Part shown: positions 8,547 to 15,956 of the stretch, piece by piece
How the letters are laid out: the number at the start of each line of letters is the position of its first letter
Numbering within the stretch: the stretch's first letter is position 1
Origin: JAWLBY01 sp041687455
GTDB lineage: Bacteria; Pseudomonadota; Gammaproteobacteria; Xanthomonadales; Xanthomonadaceae
Direction of reading: 5' to 3'
Assembly: GCA_041687455.1 (NCBI GenBank)
Contig: JAWLBY010000020.1
Span: forward strand, 4,513-68,512
DNA: 64,000 bases
Program-made: the position numbers and the translations under genes
The notes under the pieces: model-generated
What the model was told of the DNA's origin: nothing
Database searches by the model: none
The model's input: the letters and a program-made list of their open reading frames with translations, nothing else

Positions 8547-9407
8547 TCAGGCGAACAGGACGCCCTGCGCCGAATTGCGGCGGCGGGCCTCGAGTCGCTG
8601 CGCGAGCCGGTCGCGCAGCGGGCGCAACGGATCACGCAGGATGAAGTCGGCCACCCGCGCATTGTACTCGGGGTAACGCGCGGTCAGGCGGCGCAGGTTC
8701 TCGCCGCCCGGATGATGGCCCTGGGCGGCGAACGACGCGCCGCCCTGATGCGCGACGTAGGCCGTCTCGCACAGCACGTTGCGCCAGCCGTGCGCGGCGG
8801 CGCGCAGGCAGAAGTCGTTCTCCTCGCCGTAGCCGCGACCGAACGTGGCCTGGTCGAAATCGCCGAGCGCATCGAGGGCGGCACGGCGGACGAACATGCA
8901 GAAGCCGACCCCGGTCGGCAGTTCCGGGCAGCTCGGTTCGGATTCGTCGGCCGCCGCGGCGGCGATCTCGGCCAGGTCATCGGGCACCGGCGAGGCGACG
9001 CAGAACTGCGGAAACGAGCAGATCTCGGCATTGTTCGACCACGGTGTCGCGGTCGCGATTGCCGGGTCGCGGGCGGCGCAGTCGAGCAGCCGCTCGAGCC
9101 AGCCTGGCGTGGTCACGGTGTCGGAGTTCAGCAGCACGACGTCATGCGGAGCCGACTCGGCAAACGCGCGGTTGACGTTGCCGATGAAGCCGAGATTGGC
9201 CCCGCGCCGGACCACCTGCACCGCGAAGCCGGCGCGACCGACGAAGCCATCGAGCACGGCCGGCAGCCGCGGGTCGGTCGACGCATCGTCGGCCAGCAGC
9301 ACGCGTGCCTTTGCCGGCAGCGTGTCGAGCAGGCTGCCGAGGCAAGCGTCGAGTTCGTCCAGCGCATTGTGGATCGGCACGATCACGACCACGGCCGACG
9401 GATCCAT
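8547..9407 (-). CDS. Family 2 glycosyltransferase
   Basis: A 286-residue GT-A glycosyltransferase opening with AVVVIVPIHNALDELDACL. It continues with VLLADDASTD, NLGFIGNVNRAFAES, the DxD-like metal site VVLLNSDTVTTPGWL, then PTGVGFCMFVRRAALDALGD and GYGEENDFCLRAAAHGWR. This pattern belongs to O-antigen and surface-glycan transferases. The start ATG at 9407 lies four bases after the stop of the ABC ATPase gene, so both are on one transcript. The acceptor is unknown. It is distinct from the second GT2 of the cluster (at 4891-5760), so at least two different linkages are probably made. Confidence 0.87.
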   Translation of the reverse strand: MDPSAVVVIVPIHNALDELDACLGSLLDTLPAKARVLLADDASTDPRLPAVLDGFVGRAGFAVQVVRRGANLGFIGNVNRAFAESAPHDVVLLNSDTVTTPGWLERLLDCAARDPAIATATPWSNNAEICSFPQFCVASPVPDDLAEIAAAAADESEPSCPELPTGVGFCMFVRRAALDALGDFDQATFGRGYGEENDFCLRAAAHGWRNVLCETAYVAHQGGASFAAQGHHPGGENLRRLTARYPEYNARVADFILRDPLRPLRDRLAQRLEARRRNSAQGVLFA

Positions 9408-9411
9408 CGGC

Positions 9412-10593
9412 CTACTCCCAGTGGTGCGGCAGCCGCACCATGCCCAGCTCACGGGTCTGTCCGCGCACGGTCAGCGCGCACTCGGCGGTGTCGAACAGGC
9501 GCATGCCCTCGGGGTCGAGCGCGTGCAGCCGCAGCGTGTAACCTCCGGGCAGCAGCGTCTGCGCATCGAAGCGAATCGCATAGCGGACGTGCCGGTCATC
9601 GACTGCGCGGCCGTGCGCGCCGGCAATTTCGCTGGTGGTGCCGTAGACCGGCGTGCCGTCGGCACGGACGATGCCGAACGAGGCCTGCGGCATCCGGTCG
9701 TCGGGGCGGAAGATCTCGAATTCGAGCAGGAAGCCCTGCCCGGCGCGCAGCAGCAGCGACGGCGGCGGTTCCTCGCCATCGATCGCGATCCGGGTGATCC
9801 GGTATTCGGCGCCGTGGTAGTCCGGCTGGACCGTGCCGTGACCGGCCGGTGCGGCCTTGCGCTCGTGATAGGCGAGGTAATCCTGGGTCACGTCGAACAC
9901 GTCGCCGTAGGCCTCGACCCGGCCGTCGCGGAGCCACAGCGCGTGCCTGCACAGCTTCTGCACGTGATACATCGAGTGGCTGACCAGCAGCAGCGTGCCG
10001 CCGGTCTCGAGGTACTCCTCCATCCAGCGGATGCATTTCTTCTGGAAGCTCTCGTCGCCGACCGCCAGCACCTCGTCGGTGATCAGCAGGTCCGGGCGCA
10101 CCGCGGCTACGATCGCGAAGCCGAGCCGCACCACCATGCCGGACGAATAGTGCTTGACCGGCTCGTCGATGTAGCGGCCGATGTCGGCGAACGCGATGAT
10201 CTCGTCACTGCGCTCGCGGATCTGCCGCGCGCTCCAGCCGAGCAGGCCGGCGGCGAGCCCGATGTTGCTGCGGCCGGTCTGCTCGGTATCGAATCCCGCG
10301 CCGAGTTCGAGCAGCGCGCCGATGCTGCCGCGGCGCTCGACTGTCCCTTCGCTCGGCTGCAGCACGCCCGACAACAGCTTCAGCAGGGTCGACTTGCCGG
10401 CCCCGTTCTCGCCGATGATGCCGAGCGACTCGCCTCGGCGGATCGCAAATTCGACGTCGCGCAACACCGGACTGGTCGCCACCTGCCGGCCCAGCAGCAG
10501 CCGGCTGAGCGCCGCGAACCGTGCGCGCGGATCGCTGTGGGTCGGGTACGACTTTCCCAGTCCGCGCGCTACCAGCAGCGGCTGCGCCGTCAC
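9412..10593 (-). CDS. wzt: Polysaccharide ABC exporter ATP-binding subunit with Wzt C-terminal domain
   Basis: A 393-residue ATPase of the O-antigen/teichoic-acid exporter class. Walker A is GENGAGKST (61-69), the signature is the degenerate YSSGM (149-153), and Walker B is RPDLLITDE (166-174), followed by the D-loop VGDE. Residues ~240-393 form an extra beta-rich domain of the Wzt C-terminal type, which in known systems recognises the capped non-reducing end of the glycan before export. The start is GTG 10593, overlapping the TGA of the permease gene (GTGA). Working with the Wzm-like permease, it should move a lipid-linked glycan across the inner membrane. The glycan structure is unknown. 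Confidence 0.9.
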   Translation of the reverse strand: MTAQPLLVARGLGKSYPTHSDPRARFAALSRLLLGRQVATSPVLRDVEFAIRRGESLGIIGENGAGKSTLLKLLSGVLQPSEGTVERRGSIGALLELGAGFDTEQTGRSNIGLAAGLLGWSARQIRERSDEIIAFADIGRYIDEPVKHYSSGMVVRLGFAIVAAVRPDLLITDEVLAVGDESFQKKCIRWMEEYLETGGTLLLVSHSMYHVQKLCRHALWLRDGRVEAYGDVFDVTQDYLAYHERKAAPAGHGTVQPDYHGAEYRITRIAIDGEEPPPSLLLRAGQGFLLEFEIFRPDDRMPQASFGIVRADGTPVYGTTSEIAGAHGRAVDDRHVRYAIRFDAQTLLPGGYTLRLHALDPEGMRLFDTAECALTVRGQTRELGMVRLPHHWE

Positions 10594-11375
10594 AGGAAGT
10601 CCTCCAGCCGTCGATGCAGCCGCACGAACACGCCCGTCGCGAGCGTCGCGATCAGCGCCAGCGCCAGCATGCCGAGCCACGGATGCTCGGGCCCGCGACC
10701 GAACAGCAGACTGTCGCGGATCATCTCGGTCACGGTCGCGACCGGATTCAGCGCGAACCAGCCACGGATCGGGCCGGGGGCCATCGATGCGTCATACAGG
10801 ATCGGGGACAGGAACATCCACGCTGACAGCAGCATCGGGATCAGTTGCTGGGTATCGCGGAGGAACACCTGGATCACCGCCACCGCGAGACCGAGCGCCA
10901 GCGCCAACGGCAGCATGAGCAGCCAGCCGAGCGCGACCCAGCCAAGCTGCCCACCGTGCATCGGCACGTCGAGCAGGACCAGGATCACCACCACCAGTAC
11001 GAAGCCGACGCCATGCACGAAGAATGCGTTTGCGACGCGCGCAGCGACCAGCATCCACGACTCTATCGCGACCTTGGTGACCAGGCCGGTGTTGTCGGTC
11101 ACGGCCGTGGTGGCACGGGTGATGGCTTCGGACATCGCGAACCACGGCCACAGGCCGAGTGCCAGGAATCCGGTGTAGCCGAGTCCCTCGAGGCCGGGCA
11201 CCCGAGCCCGGAAGATCACACCGAACACCAGCGCGAACAGGGCCAACTGGATCAGCGGCAGCAACAGCAGCCAGACCAGGCTGAACGGACTGCCGACGAA
11301 GCGCGCCCGGAAGTCCGTGCGGATCAGGAACGCCAGGCGGGCGACGGCAGCCGCGTGGCCGTCCGCTGCGCTCAT
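10590..11375 (-). CDS. wzm: Polysaccharide ABC exporter permease (ABC-2 type)
   Basis: A 261-residue inner-membrane protein with about six spans. It has the N-terminal amphipathic region and the FRARFVGSPFSLVWLLLLP entry typical of TagG/Wzm permeases, and the C-terminal ALNPVATVTEMIRDSLLFG motif conserved in this class. It overlaps the stop of the PPIase gene by ATGA (11372-11375) and the ATPase gene by GTGA (10590-10593). That couples all three genes and fits a permease:ATPase complex made in fixed ratio. The substrate is inferred to be the surface polysaccharide built by the downstream transferases. Confidence 0.9.
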   Translation of the reverse strand: MSAADGHAAAVARLAFLIRTDFRARFVGSPFSLVWLLLLPLIQLALFALVFGVIFRARVPGLEGLGYTGFLALGLWPWFAMSEAITRATTAVTDNTGLVTKVAIESWMLVAARVANAFFVHGVGFVLVVVILVLLDVPMHGGQLGWVALGWLLMLPLALALGLAVAVIQVFLRDTQQLIPMLLSAWMFLSPILYDASMAPGPIRGWFALNPVATVTEMIRDSLLFGRGPEHPWLGMLALALIATLATGVFVRLHRRLEDFL

Positions 11376-12361
11376 TCGCTGTCGGCAGGCGCCGAGCCGT
11401 CGGCGTCGCCGGTCGCGTCCGTCGTGGCACTCGCGCCGCTCAGCACGCGGGCTCCCTCGCCGCCCGGGTAGTAACGCCGACGCAGCGATTGAACCAGCTC
11501 CGGATCCGCCTCCATCGGCTGTGCCTTCAGGCGATCGAGCAGCTCGGTTCGCTGCCGCTCGCGATACTCCTTCTCGAGCGAGGCGACGATCCCGGACCGA
11601 ACCTGCTCGAAACTGCGCTGCTGTGCCGGCACCTTCTTGATCAACTGGATCACGTGGTAACCGTAGCGCGACTTGACCACCGGCGACAGCTCGCCCGGCT
11701 CGTCGAGCGCGAGCGCCGCCTGCTCGAACGGGTCATTGGTGCTGCCCGGACGCAGCCCTTCGACAACGCCGCCGGTCGCCGCCGCGATCTTCTCCTCGCT
11801 GTGCCTGCGGATGAAAGCGTCGAAATCGGCACCACCTTCGGCCATGAACTGCGCACGCAGTTCCTCGGCCCGCTGGCGGGCGGCGACCTCGCCGTGGTTG
11901 GTCGACAGCACTGCGAGCTGGCGCACCGTGGCCGTGGGCTGGGTCCGGTACTTCTCCGGTCCCGACAGATAACGTTCGCGGGCAGCTTCGCTGAAGTCCG
12001 GCATGTCGATGTCGGCCAGCAGCGCAGCGATGCGGCTCTGGGCAAGAATTTCGTCCTGGGCCAGCTTCAATTGGGCGGCCACAAGCGGGTCCTGGTCGAC
12101 ACCCATTTCGCGCGCCTCGTTGGCCAGATGCTTGACCAGCAGCAGGTTGGTCAGCAGTTGTTCGATGCGCGCGGGCTTGTCCATGACGCCGGCCCGCTTG
12201 TCCGGCGGGATCTTGCCGACCCGCGCATCGATGTCACTGAAGTGCAGCTCAACGCTGCCTTGTGAGACCACCACCGGATCGAGCATCGGCTGGGCCGATG
12301 CTGTGCCTTGCGCACATAGCGCCATCGCAGCCAGCAGCACGACAGTCGGGTACTTCATCAT
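11372..12361 (-). CDS. Periplasmic parvulin-type peptidyl-prolyl isomerase
   Basis: A 329-residue exported protein with signal peptide MMKYPTVVLLAAMALCAQGT ending at SAQ. A SurA/PpiC-like helical chaperone region (residues ~25-150) is followed by a rotamase domain (~150-255) with RQLAVLSTNHGEVAARQRAE, ADFDAFIRRHSEE and VVKSRYGYHVIQLIKK, the hallmark of the parvulin family. The C-terminus is acidic and low-complexity. It should assist folding of outer-membrane or secreted proteins. It is the first gene of the polysaccharide run, overlapping wzm by four bases. The intrinsic terminator just upstream belongs to the preceding gene, so this gene probably has its own weak promoter or depends on read-through. 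Confidence 0.88.
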   Translation of the reverse strand: MMKYPTVVLLAAMALCAQGTASAQPMLDPVVVSQGSVELHFSDIDARVGKIPPDKRAGVMDKPARIEQLLTNLLLVKHLANEAREMGVDQDPLVAAQLKLAQDEILAQSRIAALLADIDMPDFSEAARERYLSGPEKYRTQPTATVRQLAVLSTNHGEVAARQRAEELRAQFMAEGGADFDAFIRRHSEEKIAAATGGVVEGLRPGSTNDPFEQAALALDEPGELSPVVKSRYGYHVIQLIKKVPAQQRSFEQVRSGIVASLEKEYRERQRTELLDRLKAQPMEADPELVQSLRRRYYPGGEGARVLSGASATTDATGDADGSAPADSE

Positions 12362-12378
12362 CCGAATTCCTGAGCACG

Positions 12379-12410
12379 AAAAACCGAACCCCTCTGACGA
12401 GGGGTTCGGG
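12379..12410 (-). terminator. Intrinsic terminator after the 12434-13516 gene
   Basis: A perfect 10-bp inverted repeat (CCGAACCCCT / AGGGGTTCGG, loop CTGACG) at 12384-12409. On the minus strand it is followed by five T residues. It lies 24 bp after the stop of the secreted-protein gene, the classic place for a rho-independent terminator. Confidence 0.85.
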
Positions 12411-12433
12411 TCATAAGTTCCACACCGATGGAG

Positions 12434-13516
12434 TTACTGCGGTTTGTGGGTCGCCTGCACGTCACATCCCGAGTAACTGCTGCCGCAGGTATTCTCGCCG
12501 GCCTGCAGGCCATCCGAAGTATCGATAGCGGCCACGTTCATGTAGTAGGTCTTGCCGGCTTCCAGCGTGCACTGTGCGGTACCCGGAATCGTCGTGAAGT
12601 ACAGGTTTCCGGCGTTGGCGAAGATCCGGCAGGCGGGCTTCTCGAACGGATCGAGCGACGCGGATCGCGGGTAGCGCAGGTCACCCTGGCACGGACTGAT
12701 CGTGATCAGCATCGCCATCGCCGTGCGCGCCGGGTTGTAGCCGGTGGCGCTGCTCGGCTGCGCACCATCGAAGAATATCTTGACCGACTGGTTGGCGTTC
12801 GGGGTGAACGGGATCACCGTGTAGCCATTCTTCTCGGCCCCGATCGGCACCGGGTAGCCGATGCCATCCGGGTAGGTCGCGATGTACTTGCCGTTCGGCG
12901 ACGACCACGCCTGGGTCCAGGTCTTGGTGACCTTGGTCAGGCTGTTCGGCGCGATCAGCGGATCGGTGATGCTGCAGCCCGCCGGCTGCGGGTCCGGATT
13001 CGTAGCCGGGCCGACCACGACACTGACGTCCTGGATCGCGCTGCCGCCGGCGCTGTTGAAGCACTGCAGCGAGAACGTGTAGGTGCCGGCGGTGCTCAGC
13101 GCAATGGTCTGACCGGTTGCGTTCGCGGTGGTCTTGGCACCGCCCCAGCTCGTCGTTGCCGGGCCGGTGGCGCTGGCGTGACAGACGGTCGCGTCGGTGG
13201 ACGACCACTTCAGGCTGATCGATTCACCGGCCGTCACGTTGCTGTCGGTATCGGCCCGCGACAGGCTGGCGGTCGGCGCGCCGATGGCACCGCCACTGGA
13301 AAGTGCTTCACAGACATTCGAGGCGTTCAACGCACATTCGGCAAGGATGTTGCCGCTGGCATCGAACTGCACGGTGGAGCCAGTCTTGAGCGGAATTTCG
13401 TGGTTGCCGGCGTTGGTGATCGTGATGACCGCCGCCGATGCAGCGACCGCCGAGGTCAGCAGCACGCCAGCGATCGCGAGCTGCAGCAGGGAATTCTTGG
13501 CGTTTGAGCCGGACAT
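12434..13516 (-). CDS. Secreted protein with Ig-like domain, unknown function
   Basis: A 360-residue protein with a clear signal peptide (MSGSNAKNSLLQLAIAGVLL ... ASA) and a well-spaced GGAG site before ATG 13516. The mature part begins VITITNAGNHEIPLKTGSTV. Residues ~75-170 look like a bacterial Ig/PKD-type fold (ISLKWSSTDATVCHASATGP ... GTYTFSLQCFNSAGGSAIQD). The C-terminal ~180 residues contain several cysteines (CSITDP, CQGDLRY, CRIFAN, CTLEAGKTYYMNVA, CGSSYSGCD), suggesting disulfides in the periplasm or outside the cell. It is a single-gene unit with its own terminator. No function is recognised; nearness to the type II secretion operon makes it a candidate substrate, which is inference only. 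Confidence 0.85.
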   Translation of the reverse strand: MSGSNAKNSLLQLAIAGVLLTSAVAASAAVITITNAGNHEIPLKTGSTVQFDASGNILAECALNASNVCEALSSGGAIGAPTASLSRADTDSNVTAGESISLKWSSTDATVCHASATGPATTSWGGAKTTANATGQTIALSTAGTYTFSLQCFNSAGGSAIQDVSVVVGPATNPDPQPAGCSITDPLIAPNSLTKVTKTWTQAWSSPNGKYIATYPDGIGYPVPIGAEKNGYTVIPFTPNANQSVKIFFDGAQPSSATGYNPARTAMAMLITISPCQGDLRYPRSASLDPFEKPACRIFANAGNLYFTTIPGTAQCTLEAGKTYYMNVAAIDTSDGLQAGENTCGSSYSGCDVQATHKPQ

Positions 13517-13610
13517 GCTAACTCCGCTTGAAGTCGAATGAGGCATCGCGCGAAACGCCGCCTCGACCCGGACGCCCCGGGTGCGCCGGCGATATTGAAC
13601 GATAGCTAAT

Positions 13611-13622
13611 CTTGCATGCAAG
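13611..13622. promoter_or_regulatory. Perfect palindrome upstream of the secreted-protein gene
   Basis: The 12-bp perfect palindrome CTTGCATGCAAG lies about 95 bp upstream of the start at 13516, in an AT-richer stretch than its surroundings. On the minus strand TTGCAT could serve as a -35 with TAGCTATCG downstream as a poor -10. It may be an operator or promoter element. Nothing else in this roughly 180-bp stretch looks like a gene. Confidence 0.3.
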
Positions 13623-13697
13623 GGCTCGCTTGCCAATCGGGTTTGGACGAGCGGTCCGGCTTGCGGATTCACCGGGCGAAATCGCGATCGGCTGCGC

Positions 13698-13729
13698 AAA
13701 AAAAAGGACCCCCGGAAATCCGGGGGTCC
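13698..13729 (-). terminator. Strong intrinsic terminator after the 13761-15371 gene
   Basis: A perfect 10-bp stem GGACCCCCGG / CCGGGGGTCC with loop AAAT (13706-13729). On the minus strand it is followed by eight T residues. It lies about 30 bp after the gene's stop codon. It is the best terminator in the window, in keeping with a highly expressed gene. Confidence 0.92.
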
Positions 13730-13760
13730 TTCGTACAGCTCCGTTTCGGAACTTTGCGCC

Positions 13761-15371
13761 TTAGGAGGCGGCAAAACCCGTCGGGGTGATCACGCCACCG
13801 ATGACTTCCACCGTACGGGCGCTGCGGCTGGCACGGTGCTTGGAAATCACCGAGTAGTTGGCCAGCATGCCCGGCGCGGCGTTGCCATTGACGAAGTTGG
13901 CAACCCAGAAGCCGGTCAGCGGCAGACCGAACACCTGGTTCTGCTCGACCGCGCCATTGGCGTCGGCGTCGATACCGGCGCCGTCGTCCAGCAGGTAGTT
14001 GTTCGCGTTGCCGATACCCATCGCGATCCAGCCTTCCTGGAAGCTGACCGTGCCGGTCGGATCTTCCAGGTCGATGTTGAACGCGTTGGTCGAACCGAGG
14101 ACCTCGGACGCACCGGCGCTGACCGCGTCGAACTGGTTGAACGTGATCACGTTCGCTTCCCAGCACAGATTCAGGCCGGCCGGCGTGAAGATCGGCGGCG
14201 GCGGCGAGAAGTCGTTGTCAGAGGTCAGGGTGCCCGGGGTGCGCTCTTCGCGATCGTAGAAGTCGATCTCGATCGGCTCGCAGTAACCGCTGGCGTCGAA
14301 CTGCAGGGCGTCGCCGCTGCCGTTGCTGTCGTTCGCGAACGGCAGACGGGCAGCCGCGGTGGCCTGCTCGATGTGCAGACGCTTGGTCGGGAAGGTGATG
14401 ACCCACTCCGACGCCGCATCCAGACCCTCGGCGCTGCTGTACTCGTTGAAGATCGCGTCGTGCATGAACACCGACGACACGGCGTTCAGACCCGAGGTGA
14501 AGTCCAGCGTGATCAGGGCGCCATTGTCGAAGATGATGGCGTCGGCCTCACCGAGACCGGTCTGCGCCTGCGCCAGGCTCGGCTGGGTGCTGCCCGGGCC
14601 GGTGTGCAGGGCCGCGTCACCGATGGTGTAGAAACCATCGACCGCATCGGCGTTGTACGACAGCGCGGTGCCGTTCTCGGCGTCGACGATGATGCCGGTG
14701 CCGAACAGGCCGCCGGTCGGACCACGGAAGTCGACGCTCGGATCGCCCGCCCAGGTGCCACCGTTCCACGACGCGTCGAGACGCGCGCAGTTCAGCGGAA
14801 TGCCGTTGGCCTGATGGATCGCAGCCGCCTCGAAGCCGGTCGCGGTCGCCGAAACGGTCTCGTCGACGACACCCATTTCGATGATTTCGACGTAGCCTTC
14901 GCGGGTACGGGTCAGCGAGTTGGTCGCATCGTCGTTCGACAGCACGTTGGTGTCGCCGTACAGCACGCCGGCGTACTGGTAGTTACGGAAGGCAACCGGC
15001 TGCAGCGCGAACACGTCCGGCACGGTGCACGAACGGTCGGCGGTGACGAGCTGGGCCGCGCCCGAACCGTCTTCGGTCGAGCTGACGACGGCTGCGGTCC
15101 AGACGTCGAACGGCGACAGGTACAGGTTGAAGTCGAGGACTTCGCGGCTGTTCAGCGACTCGAGGAAGCGGACCTTGACGGCCTTGACTTCATCGGTCGT
15201 GTTGACAACCGACAGCAGCGTGTTGTTGCCGCCGTTGACCGTGTAGTACGGGTAGATCAGGACCTGACCCAGACCGTCCGGATTGATGTTGACAGCGTTG
15301 GCGACGCTGGCCAGACCGGCGACGCCGGCGACGCCTGCGACGACAGCAGCCGTCAGCGAGTTCTTTTTCAT
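13761..15371 (-). CDS. Abundant-type secreted/cell-surface protein, unknown function
   Basis: A 536-residue protein with signal peptide MKKNSLTAAVVAGVAGVAGL ... ANA. The mature sequence begins VNINPDGLGQVLIYPYYTVN and continues LLSVVNTTDEVKAVKVRFLE and REVLDFNLYLSPFDVWTAAV. These blocks recur in a family of gammaproteobacterial proteins usually labelled hypothetical or cell-surface protein. The composition is acidic, Asn/Gly/Ala-rich and low in Lys and Arg, as in surface-layer or exoproteins. The ribosome binding site AGGAGTG is strong and the terminator after it is strong. No enzymatic motif is seen. Possible roles are a surface-layer or matrix protein; secretion by the adjacent type II system is an inference. 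Confidence 0.88.
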   Translation of the reverse strand: MKKNSLTAAVVAGVAGVAGLASVANAVNINPDGLGQVLIYPYYTVNGGNNTLLSVVNTTDEVKAVKVRFLESLNSREVLDFNLYLSPFDVWTAAVVSSTEDGSGAAQLVTADRSCTVPDVFALQPVAFRNYQYAGVLYGDTNVLSNDDATNSLTRTREGYVEIIEMGVVDETVSATATGFEAAAIHQANGIPLNCARLDASWNGGTWAGDPSVDFRGPTGGLFGTGIIVDAENGTALSYNADAVDGFYTIGDAALHTGPGSTQPSLAQAQTGLGEADAIIFDNGALITLDFTSGLNAVSSVFMHDAIFNEYSSAEGLDAASEWVITFPTKRLHIEQATAAARLPFANDSNGSGDALQFDASGYCEPIEIDFYDREERTPGTLTSDNDFSPPPPIFTPAGLNLCWEANVITFNQFDAVSAGASEVLGSTNAFNIDLEDPTGTVSFQEGWIAMGIGNANNYLLDDGAGIDADANGAVEQNQVFGLPLTGFWVANFVNGNAAPGMLANYSVISKHRASRSARTVEVIGGVITPTGFAAS

Positions 15372-15510
15372 CACAACACTCCTAATGTTTACAGGGCTCT
15401 TGCTAGGACCTTCCCCACTCCGGATGTCGGTTGGCCCGACTTGACATGCGTGAGGAGCGGACGACAGCACGTCGAAGCTTACGTGAGGCGAAATGTCACC
15501 GCAAGCCTCC

Positions 15511-15951
15511 TTAACGGCGGCTAATTTCCTTCGGGACGAAGTACCACTTGCCGCCGGACTTGATCCATTGCTCGCTGACCGGCGTGGTCGCGGCGATCTT
15601 TCCCGCCTGCGGCGCCATGCCGGACGGCACCACGTAGTCGAGCATCAACCCGACCGTACAGCGCGGCAACTCGGCCTCGCATTCGACCCGCGTGACCTTG
15701 GCGCCGGTACGGCGAATCGGACGTTGCAGTTGCCCGACAATGTAGTTTTCCCGCGACACCATCTCGCGGTAGCCGGGCGACAGGTACTGATAGGCCTCGC
15801 CGGGGTTGCTGGCGATCAATGCTTCCCAGCGGGCCGCAGCGCGCTGCGCCACCAGCTCTTCATCACTGAGCTTCGGCTTGCCCGGCTGGCTGGCGCAGCC
15901 AGCAAGCAGGACGGAAGCCAACAGGGACATACAAATAAGGAGACGGGACAT
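15511..15951 (-). CDS. Putative lipoprotein, unknown function
   Basis: A 146-residue protein with a signal peptide and lipobox LLAGC (lipidated Cys19), probably anchored in the outer or inner membrane. Residues ~30-140 (LSDEELVAQRAAARWEALIA, AYQYLSPGYREMVSRENYIV, KSGGKWYFVPKEISRR) look like a small NTF2-like or DUF fold: a helical start followed by strands and the WYF motif. It follows gspD directly: ATG 15951 lies 5 bp after the gspD stop, and an in-frame GTG at 15960 would overlap it as GTGA. It is therefore probably the last gene of the secretion operon and could be an accessory protein for it, though no pilotin signature is evident. Confidence 0.82.
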   Translation of the reverse strand: MSRLLICMSLLASVLLAGCASQPGKPKLSDEELVAQRAAARWEALIASNPGEAYQYLSPGYREMVSRENYIVGQLQRPIRRTGAKVTRVECEAELPRCTVGLMLDYVVPSGMAPQAGKIAATTPVSEQWIKSGGKWYFVPKEISRR

Positions 15952-15956
15952 CGCAA

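Noticed and set aside
12434..13516. PEP-CTERM or IPTL-type sorting signal at the C-termini of the two secreted proteins
   Set aside because: Neither C-terminus has the short motif, hydrophobic span and basic tail that such signals need.
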